In this document: piece by piece, positions 55,612 to 64,000 of the stretch
Numbering within the stretch: position 1 is the stretch's first letter
Layout: every line of letters begins with the position of its first letter
Origin: Panax quinquefolius
Lineage: Eukaryota > Streptophyta > Magnoliopsida > Apiales > Araliaceae
Direction: 5' to 3'
NCBI GenBank assembly: GCA_020205615.1
Contig: CM035166.1
Coordinates: 88,403,043-88,467,042, forward strand
DNA: 64,000 nt
Notes under the pieces: model-generated
Seen by the model: only the letters and a program-made list of their open reading frames with translations
What the model was told of the DNA's origin: nothing
Databases searched by the model: none
Made by a program: the position numbers and the translations under genes

Positions 55612-58600
55612 GATGGATGCCGATCGGAGTTGGATGTACCGTAGGATAAAGATTGATGGGAGGGGATTAGTCAATGCGTACCGTGACGGGGTGTCTAATT
55701 TTATGAACAAAGCAATAAAACATGCTGATGATCTGAACGGAAAGATGAGATGCCCGTGTCTCAAGTGTGAGAACATGATATGGAAGACTGCCGATGAAGT
55801 GAATTTGACTTATATTCACGTGGGTTTGTGGATGGGTATTCGGTATAGATTCATCACGGGGAATCAGTTGAGTTTAGAGAACTATCAGACAGTACTGTAG
55901 ACAAGTCAGATAACTATGATGTCGTGGAGATGTTGGTAGATACGTATGGCCCTACGAATATTGACTGGGCTAAAAATGAGCCTGCGTCAAGCAGTGCTGA
56001 TCAACAAAAGCCAAATGATTCAGCAACTGCCTTCTATAAGATGCTATCTGAATCAAGGACCCCATTGTATCCTGAACACGACAAGTACACCAGGCTTTTT
56101 GTAGTGACGAAGCTTTTACACTACAAGAATGAGCATGACTGCAGTGAGAGAGGATTCAATGAGTTGCTTGCTATTTTCAGGGAGTTCTTACCTAAGGATA
56201 ATACCTTGCCCGCGAGTTACTATGAAGTGAAGAAGATGGTTAAGGGGTTGAATCTTGGGTATGAGAAGATCGATGCTTGTGAGCAGGACTGTATGTTATA
56301 CTATGGGGATGACAAAGATAAGGTGCAGTGTGATATATGCAATTTGCCTCGGTACAAAATCACAAAACGTGGGGGGAAGGAGAAAAATGTTTCGAAGAAG
56401 ATATTATGGTACTTTCTTCTTGTGCCGAGGTTGCAGCGTCTATTCATGTCTTCGCATACATCGCACTCCAAGATGCTGTTTTATAGACAAGGGACGTCGT
56501 CCCTGGTCAGCTTACTCACCCAGCAGATGGAGATGAGTGGAAGAATTTTGATTCTAATTTTCCATAATTTGCTGACGATGTTAGGAATGTTAGGCTTGGC
56601 ATGGCTATAGATGGATTTTGTCCGTTTAATAATTTTAGTCAGCCATACTCTGTTTGGCCAGTGATTATGGTAGCTTACAATCTTCCATCGTCAATGTGCA
56701 TGAGGGATCCGTATCTTTTTTTGACTTTACTAATACCGGGGGATAAGAGTCCTACAAAAGACATCAACGTGTACCTTAGACCGTTAGTCGATGAACTTAA
56801 GATGTTGTGGGAAACAAGGGTTCAGACATTTAATAAATCTGTCGGGCAGAATTTTTTGATGAAAGCAGCCTTGTTGTGGACTATCACTGACTTTTTGACA
56901 CTTGGGATGGTCAGTGGTTGGTCGACCCAAGGTAAATTGTCATGTCCAGTCTGTATGGGGGATGTGCAGGGCACACAACTGCGTCATGGGCAAAAAACTA
57001 GTTTCTTTGGAACCGTCAAGATTCTTGCTGTTGAGCACGCTTATAGAAAGATGTCTACACGATTCAATAGAAAAAGCGTAAAAGAAGGGGGTTGTTGGTC
57101 GTTGTCGGGCAAATGATGTATTGGGATGGCTAAATGATTTGACATTTCCACCGCCTGGGAAGGAGCATGGTAAGTTGAGAGCAATAGGGTACGGTAAAGC
57201 TCATAATTGGACACACTCTCCCATTTGGTTTGAGTTGCCATATTGGGGCACACTAGCACTTCGTCATTGCATAGATGTCATGCATACGGAGAAAAATATG
57301 TTCGAGAACTTGTTTTACACTGTGCTAGATTCGAGTGGTAAAACAAAAGATAATGATAAATCACGTAAAGACTTGGAGGAAATGAACATCAGGCGGGAAT
57401 TGTGACTCCGTCCTAATAGCTCAAAACCAAAAGCTCCATTTTGTCTTACCAAGCAACAGGTTGAAAACATTTGGAAGTGGCTTAGTGCATTGAAGCTACC
57501 AGATGGTTATGCTTCTAACATCTCTCGATGTACTAAGGTTGAGCAGTTGAAAATTACCGGATTCAAGAGTCATGACTATCATGTATTCATGCAGAAGTTG
57601 ATTCCAATTGCCTTTCGTGAAGTATTACCGAGGAATATTAATGATGCATTTACCGCACTTTCAAATTTCTTTTCGGGATATTTGCTCTACTGTTATAAGG
57701 TACAGTGATGTGGAGCAGATGGAGAAAAATATAGTGTTGATAATGTGTAAGCTCGAAATGATCTTACCTCCAGGGTTCTTTGACTCGATGGAGCATTTGC
57801 CTATTCATCTGCCATATGAACTTAAGCTTGGAGGACCGGTGCAATATCAATGGATGTATCCTTTTGAGAGGTAATATCACCTACATTGTGTTATAATCAT
57901 CACCTGAATATTTCGTTTAGCCGATATATTGTATTATTTCAGGTATATGCGTCGATTAAAACAGAAAGTTAAAAACAAAGCTCGTGTAGAGGGTTCTGTA
58001 GCTGAACGCTATACGGAGGAAGAGCTTGTCAACTTCTGCTCGCTATACTTTGATGATGTAGTCTCAACGAAGCATAATCGTCTAAGTCGGAATGAGGTCG
58101 TTGTCGATCCCCAAATGCGTGCTGATGAGTTGGTTGTATTCACTTATCCGGCCAAACCATTTGGACATGAGACGATGACTTACCTAACCGATAAAGATTT
58201 AAAGATTGTATCTACATACGTGCTTCTGAATATGCCTGGAGTATCTTCGTACATCAAGTATGTATTATTTCAAGTTGAAAATGATTTTTCCTTACCTTAA
58301 TCAAATAATTAAACAATTACCATATTATTGTACGCAACGCATTCGAATTAGAATCGCGAGCTTCTAACCCGGGGTTGACTACATCACAGATGGAAGCATT
58401 CACTAATGACAATTTCCATCAGTGGTTTAAGAGAAGGGTCGACGAAGAGAACGATTATGAGCATTTTAAAGATGTCATTTTAGGCCCGTACAAACTCGTT
58501 AGTTCATTTCCAAGTTGTATCGTGAATGGGTATAGATTCAAGGTTGATTACTTGAATGAATTGACATCAGTCAACTCTGGCGTTGTCGTGTTGGGAAGTT

Positions 58601-59149
58601 GTTATGGAGATTCTGAGTCCAATTACTATGGAAGATTAAGGGAAGTGGTTGTGCTTAATTATCCAGGTGCTAAAAAGTTCGTTACATTTAAGTGTCGCTG
58701 GTTTGATACTGTAAAGGGTGTTAAAGCTCATCGTAATAGAATCGTCACAATAGATATAAAATCAAATTTACAGTCTGATGACGTATTTGTGTTAGCCAGC
58801 CAAGCAACTCAAGTGTACTACGCCCCTAATATCGTAAATTATAGAACCCCCCCGGTATACAGTTGTGACAACGAAGACTCAGTCATTTAATGGTACGGAT
58901 GACCCGTTGCAAGAACAAGTTAGCAATCCCAGCCACGTTGTGCTATATGATGACAATGTATTGGTTGATGATGTTGTTGACGTACTCGATGTTGACGAAA
59001 GGGAGGAAGATGTGGTTGTCAGTCCGTATGTGGTGGTAGAAGATGATACTGAGGAAGAAATTGATACAGCAGAGGAAGAGAAAGAATCAAAAGATGGAAA
59101 TGAAAATGATTTTGATTCTAACGGGTTTGAAGACGTACTACTTCACTAA
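55612..59149 (+). pseudogene. TNP2-type CACTA transposase, lightly broken
   Basis: ATG at 55612 (MDADRSWMYRR). Domain order: transposase-associated domain (55612-55840, CPCLKCENM); frameshift near 55890; a segment with DCMLYYGDDKDKVQCDICN (56284-56340); Transposase_21 core (about 56340-57400), with a frameshift near 56480-56500, FCPFNNFSQPYSVWPV, SCPVCMGDVQGTQLRHGQK, a frameshift near 57090, and CIDVMHTEKNMFENL; stop at 57403. The DUF4218-like domain (57490-57875 and 57942-58260) has a frameshift near 57680 and a short intron at 57872-57942. The DUF4216-like domain (58560-58800) is followed by a frameshift in a C run (58848-58853) and an acidic tail to 59149. A final Gly/Arg-rich exon may lie at 59244-59311. 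The enzyme would cut and join element ends in the nucleus. Confidence 0.88.
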
Positions 59150-59243
59150 TTGGTGTTTTATAAATATTATACAATGAAATTAAATATAACAATTGCAATG
59201 AAAGTTAATTAATGTAATCGTATCTATGTCTGTTATTTCAGTA

Positions 59244-59311
59244 GTACATCTATCCCTCGACATAGCGGTGGAGGTGGTCGTGGTGGCGGCCGCTCCAGAT
59301 CGGGCGACGGG
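59244..59311 (+). pseudogene. Candidate last exon of CACTA G gene, Gly/Arg-rich
   Basis: After an acceptor-like TTATTTCAG the sequence reads TSIPRHSGGGGRGGGRSRSG and ends at TGA 59311. The matching donor is not clear (GTACTA at about 59131 is possible). Similar Gly-rich ends close the gene remnant in CACTA F. Confidence 0.4.
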
Positions 59312-59434
59312 TGAAAGTAGTATACACGCAAGCCAATAATGTTTGATGATAAAGCATATACTTTGTAACAATCTTATTCATTTATTAATAAAAAGTATTA
59401 ATTTATTAAAGGCTTTTAATTATCTACATGATGC

Positions 59435-61151
59435 TGTTTTATAATATGTGATAAACCCATAGTTTTAAGCAATGCTTTTAGAATAATGATGATGATCATT
59501 CTAATGAGATCTAAATTCTTTGAAAGCTTAAAACTAAAATAGTTCCCAATCGTTGGATTACTAAATTAGGGATTAGTGAATCCGGATAGATTGGTACATA
59601 CGTTAACTTGCTCATTGGATGAGGATGATTGATCTCATGATCATTTGTGTGGAGACACTAAAAGCAAGTATGTAGGTGCTTATTGGAGAATAAGTTCATC
59701 GAACTGGCTCGCTAAGGAATACCTAATGGAGTTTTACTTACTCTTGTCAATAGGAATTCTGTAGTGATAGTAAGTACAAGTGATCCTTGAACTTGAGATC
59801 ATCATAGTATCTTGTGTATGATGAGTTATACTTTGACTTATTCCTTAAGACCCTTAGGGTATATCAAAGGGCATGCTTGGATATAATAAGTTGTATATGG
59901 AGATAATGTATGATCAATAAAGAATCTACCACTTCTAATAAAAGAAGAGAAATGTCCTATGTGATTCGATAAATGACAACCCAAGAGTCCTTGGTTAAAG
60001 CGAGAATGAAATTAGAAAGGAGTTTCTAATTTGCATTATTTGGAGTTGTGCATTTAAGGATCGAAATATATATAATTAAATAAAATAAGACTTGACAGTA
60101 ATTGCATGTCTTATATTTAATTGGGACATTGTATGGTGGAAGGATTGAATGGTACGGTAACTATTTACTTAAAGGTTCTTTTATGATTAATGTTGAAATC
60201 TATATTATCTGGAAAGTCGTTGATCGCTAGGGAGGCTTATCCCTATTGTAGAATAAATAAATTAAACAATTAATTTATTTAAATAAGATTAGAATTGTTC
60301 TAATTGATTTATTCACAACCGATTTAATATGGAGAACCTAAAGGGTCACACCATAAAAGGAAGAATAATTATTTAAGAAATTAATGGCATAATCGTAATA
60401 ATATGTTATGTATATTTAATTTAATCTATGGTGATAGAATAAATTAAATAGCTTAATATTTATTATTTAATATTTTAGAAATATTAAATATAAATTAATA
60501 AGAGGAGTCTTATTAATATTATTACAATTATTATTATTATTTTAATTTCTAAAAGAGTTTAGGAATTAATTTAATATAAGTACTCTCATTTATTCCTAAT
60601 TGGATTAGGAAGGAAAATTAGTTAAAGGAGTTTAATTAATTATCCCTAATAAGATTAGGGAGCCCCTTTAATTAAAAGGGTTTAATTAAATAATACCTTA
60701 TTTTTTAATAGGGTTACTTGATATCTTTATAAGAGGAGTCTTATATCAGATATCAAATATAAATAATAATTCCAATGGTTGGAGAGTACGCTCCTTTTCT
60801 ATAGAGATAGAAAACTAGGGTTTAGCCAACCACCCATCTTCTTAAATCCTTCTTCTTCCTTGGTGGATCACCTCTAGAGGCCAAACACTTGGGTGGCTAA
60901 CGTTGATCAAAGGAAGGAACCAAACCCGGTGGATTCAAGTTGAACGCGAAAAGGATTGGAGGTGAACTTGTACATGAGGAAGCTCGGATCTTCAAGGGTA
61001 TGTTTCTTATTCATCTTTTTCTTTTAATTAATAATTTTGCATAAAGGGTGATCCGGGTATATGGTTTGTAAAAATTTTAAACTCTTATTTTTACACGTTT
61101 CTGCACTTTTTATGCAATTTGATTGCGTTCAAGAATATTACAAACCTAACA
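59435..61151 (+). repeat. 5' LTR of copia element H
   Basis: TGTTTTATAATATG ... CCTAACA. A TATA-like TATAAATAAT lies at 60758, and a splice-donor-like GGGTATGT near 60998. The only copy in the window, so the start is inferred from the end symmetry; a start at TGTGATAAACCC (59447) is the alternative. Confidence 0.75.
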
Positions 61152-61152
61152 G

Positions 61153-61165
61153 TGGTATTAGAGCC
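61153..61165 (+). promoter_or_regulatory. Primer binding site of element H
   Basis: TGGTATTAGAGCC, one mismatch from the plant copia consensus TGGTATCAGAGCC (initiator tRNA-Met). Confidence 0.88.
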
Positions 61166-61422
61166 AAACCTTTATGCAAATTATTAATTGTTCATATTTG
61201 ATATGTATATTGATATGTGTTTAGAATAATTTAATTGGGCATAATTTTGTTGTATAAAATTAAAAAAAAATGCAAAATTCCGTATTCCGTCGTTCTTGTT
61301 TGGCGTGGTTGATTTTGTAATTTACGAAACTGATTTTCGTGTCTTAACAAGTAGCTGGACCACGACTTGGTGATGTGAATCTTGGTGGATACATACCATT
61401 TTTAAAATTCGTGACATCCATC

Positions 61423-61487
<65 letters not shown>

Positions 61488-63447
61488 TATAAGGTGATAT
61501 CACATGGCCCAATGATTTATGTAAACATGATTCACTTGATTTGTTACATTTATGTAATCCCGCTAATATGTTAGTAAACTTTATTTTATATATATAATAT
61601 TAATGATTTTGAGAATTAGAAGGAGCGGTTATTATATATATTTATATATATAATATGTTCTCAATTATTTTATAATTAAAATAAAAAGTTTCTTTTAATC
61701 TTAAATAAAAAGTTTATTTTAATATTAAAATAAAAAAAATTAATTTTAATTTTAAAATTAAATTTCATGCTAACTAATGGAGTTGAAATTGGATTCTATG
61801 TTTTCTTAAATAAAGGAGTTTATTTAAATATGAAATAAGATTTCATATTATTCAAAATAAAAGAGTTTATTTGTGAATAGGAAAAAGAATCGCTTTTTCC
61901 TTAAATAAAAAGAGTTTATTTAGATATGAAATAAGATTTCATATTATTCAAAATAAAGGAGTTTATTTGTGAATAGGAAAGAGAATCGTGTTTCCTTTAA
62001 TAAAGGAGAGTTTTTTTTTTTACATGGAATTGGATTCCATAATTAATTAAAATAAAGGAGTTTATTTTGATTAAAGATTTTGATTAAAATAAAATAGTTT
62101 ATTTTATTCAAAATTGGATAAATTAAAATAAAATAGTTTTATTTTGATTTAAATTTGGATTAAAATTAAGGAGTTTATTTTGATTCAAAATAGATTTTAT
62201 ACTAACTAAATTTGCCCATTAAATGATATCAATATATATTGAATGTTTATTATTCATCGGATGAATGTTATGTATTGATGCATATGGTGATATGTATGAT
62301 AATAACTGAGATTGATTATGGACAATTGACCAATGTGATTGGATTTTATTTTAGTTGGATGCATGAATGTATGGGTTTTATTAAATGGGTCTCACAGTAC
62401 TTCGTCTTCTCTAATTTTTCGAATGTAAATTCTATCTCCTCCTATGTACTTTCCCTCGATCACGATCAAGGTTTCTATTTATTTTAAATAGTTTTGTAAT
62501 AGGAATTGTTAGAATTAATTTTGAAAAATTGGAGATCAAGGAGCAAGGAGCGCTTAAAGACCCATTTGTAATGGAGCCCGGGTTTAAATGTAATAGTTAT
62601 ATTTAAATATTATTTCTTGAACCCCTAGGATTTGACCTTTTGGTTCACTTGGTGGCTCTAGTGAACCAAACTAGAATAAAAGTCCATAATCAATCCAGGT
62701 AGAATATAGTATTCTATATGTGTATGCTTATACTATATATATTATATATTATGCAAACATGCTTCGCATGTTAATTAATATGACGCTTATTCTATATATA
62801 TATGTGTATGCGCGCTAAACAAGATGAGACAAATTAATAACAAACCCCTCAATTTTTTATATTAAGTCCTAAGCGTTCAAAGATATTTGGAATATCGAAG
62901 CATTTCTAAAGCATGATAAAATTAATAGAGTATTAAATATTTAATATGAGTTTGTTGTGTCACCACAAGCAAGTATTAAGTATTTAAGATGTTAATTTAT
63001 CACATTTGATGCTTATAAAGAAAATTGAACAATATTGTTTTGTTGTGTCACCACAAGGATGATATTTTTCTTTTTGAATATATGGAGTGCTAGAGTCGAC
63101 TTAACTTGGATAATTTTGATTCGGATGTGCCACCACTGATCAAAATAATCTAAGAGGCAAAATACAAGGAGTCACATAGTTGATGTAATTGACAAAAGTT
63201 GTCTACCTATTTATTTATATATAGTTTGTTGTGTCACCACAAGGCTATATACATTTGAAATGGGATCCTTATTCTCACTAGCAAATCTTTAATCAGATTT
63301 TGTCGAACTATATAAGTGAGGGTGATATAGTTTGAAGAAAATAGTGGGAGATACCAATTTAAAACAAGACCTAATTTATTTTGGTAATTAATAAAAGAAT
63401 GTATGTTAAAATGTTGTTAATTACAAATTCATTTATAGATTTTTATA
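61166..63447 (+). other. Long leader of copia element H, repeats only
   Basis: 2.3 kb without coding potential. A TA microsatellite lies at 61425-61483. At 61680-62180 the phrase AATAAAGGAGTTTATTT recurs about eight times, including a direct repeat of about 100 bp (61800-61905 and 61905-61995). At 62952, 63040 and 63226 a 17-bp near-palindrome TTGTTGTGTCACCACAA recurs. The ORF at 62239-62487 has no family resemblance. Confidence 0.75.
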
Positions 63448-64000
63448 ATGTCTAAATTACTATCACTGCGAAACATATTTGATGTTAATTATCCGGACCG
63501 AATTACTCGAATTGGTTAAGGAATTTGAGAATAGTTCTCATAGCTGAAAAGCTATCTTATGTCCTTAATACGCCTATCCCTGCAATGGTTGCAGACAATG
63601 CCTCTGAGGAAGAGATTGCTACTTTTAGAAAGTGGCAAAATGATGCACAGTTGGCTCAATGCATCATGCTCGCATCCATGAGTAACAAGCTTCAGCGTCA
63701 ACATGAAACTATGGATGCTCTTACTATATTCCTGCACATCAAGTAGTTGATGGCGAAGAACGTAGGACTGATAGATATCAGATATCTAAGGAGCTCTTCC
63801 GATCTAGAATGGCCAATGGCACTATAGTACAGACAAAAAGATCTTAACATAATCAATTTGATTGATCAATTAGGACAACAGGTTTTGTCATGGATGGAGA
63901 GTTGAGCCAAGATTTGATCTTTCCCTCACTCCCGGACTCCTTTCACAATTGTTGTGAATTTTTCATATGAACAAGCTAGATATCAGCCTCACTGATTTGC
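63448..64000 (+). pseudogene. gag of copia element H, partial and broken
   Basis: ATG at 63448 (MSKLLSLRNIFD) is followed by a frameshift near 63518, then the copia gag (UBN2/DUF4219 type) with EKLSYVLNTPIPAM, EIATFRKWQNDAQLAQCIML and SMSNKLQRQHETMDA (63540-63720). A frameshift near 63730 follows, then a region whose pieces (ELFRSRMANGT, VMDGELSQDLIF, SLPDSFHN) occur in shifted frames up to the window end. The zinc knuckle and pol would lie beyond 64000. Confidence 0.85.

Larger units (their letters stand above)
53616..59434 (+). mobile_element. CACTA (En/Spm) element G, autonomous type, right end outside
   Basis: Left terminal repeat CACTACAAGAAAAAGC at 53616, inserted next to TTA (53613-53615, candidate target duplication). 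The subterminal region repeats GTCGACGGAAT, GTCGGA and TCGACGAA motifs in both orientations. It encodes a TNP2-type transposase on the plus strand. Copia element H interrupts it at 59435, and its right terminus lies beyond the window. Terminal sequences differ from those of F, so it is another family. Confidence 0.88.
59435..64000 (+). mobile_element. Ty1/copia element H, right end outside
   Basis: A 1717-bp LTR with perfect TGTT...AACA ends, a primer site, a long AT-rich leader and the start of a copia-type gag. Inserted in CACTA G; left flank GATGC (59430-59434) is the candidate target duplication, the partner being outside. Confidence 0.85.

Noticed and set aside
62239..62487. 82-codon ORF in the copia leader
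   Set aside because: No resemblance to copia gag or pol and placed in a repeat-rich leader; the real gag start is at 63448.

Overview
The window reads as plant nuclear heterochromatin, a stack of nested transposable elements. I found no host gene, rRNA or tRNA. The evidence for a plant is: Ty3/gypsy elements with an integrase followed by a chromodomain, LTRs ending TGT...ACA, primer sites resembling the initiator-tRNA-Met complement, CACTA (En/Spm) elements, a Ty1/copia element and W-box-like LTR hairpins. The base composition is strongly AT-rich. I cannot name the species; a dicot is plausible. A run of 100 N at 39501-39600 is an assembly gap.

Layout. 1-2261: LTR-like repeats, including a 57-bp tandem array, then unassigned AT-rich DNA. 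2262-6770 (minus): gypsy B, with gag and protease remnants and one LTR. 6771-16634 (plus): gypsy A of the same family, two LTRs and a broken gag-pol; its 5' LTR lacks about 315 bp exactly at the end of B, so B probably sits inside that LTR. 17084-35433 (plus): gypsy C, whose 5' LTR is split by gypsy D (17360-25875, minus, 5-bp target duplication CGGAC, internal region shrunk to 3.1 kb). 35434-39500: a C-family protease-to-integrase fragment embedded in C-family LTR sequence. 39601-53615 (plus): gypsy E, whose integrase is split by CACTA element F (44409-49478, target duplication AAT). F itself holds a foldback MITE and ten 168-bp tandem repeats. The 3' LTR of E is split at 53616 by a second CACTA element, G, which carries a TNP2-type transposase. 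G is split at 59435 by copia element H, which runs off the right edge.

How it works together: the gypsy elements encode the usual capsid, protease, reverse transcriptase, RNase H, integrase and chromodomain, nearly all broken by stops and frameshifts. The most notable biology is an additional coiled-coil ORF between the primer site and gag in C and E. It is uninterrupted over 206 codons in E. The LTRs of all the gypsy families carry a TATA box followed about 130-165 bp later by a good 5' splice site, and splice-acceptor-like sequences lie directly before the extra ORF and before gag. This suggests that these elements use splicing to express two leader-proximal proteins. All statements rest on reading the sequence and on family knowledge; no database search was run.
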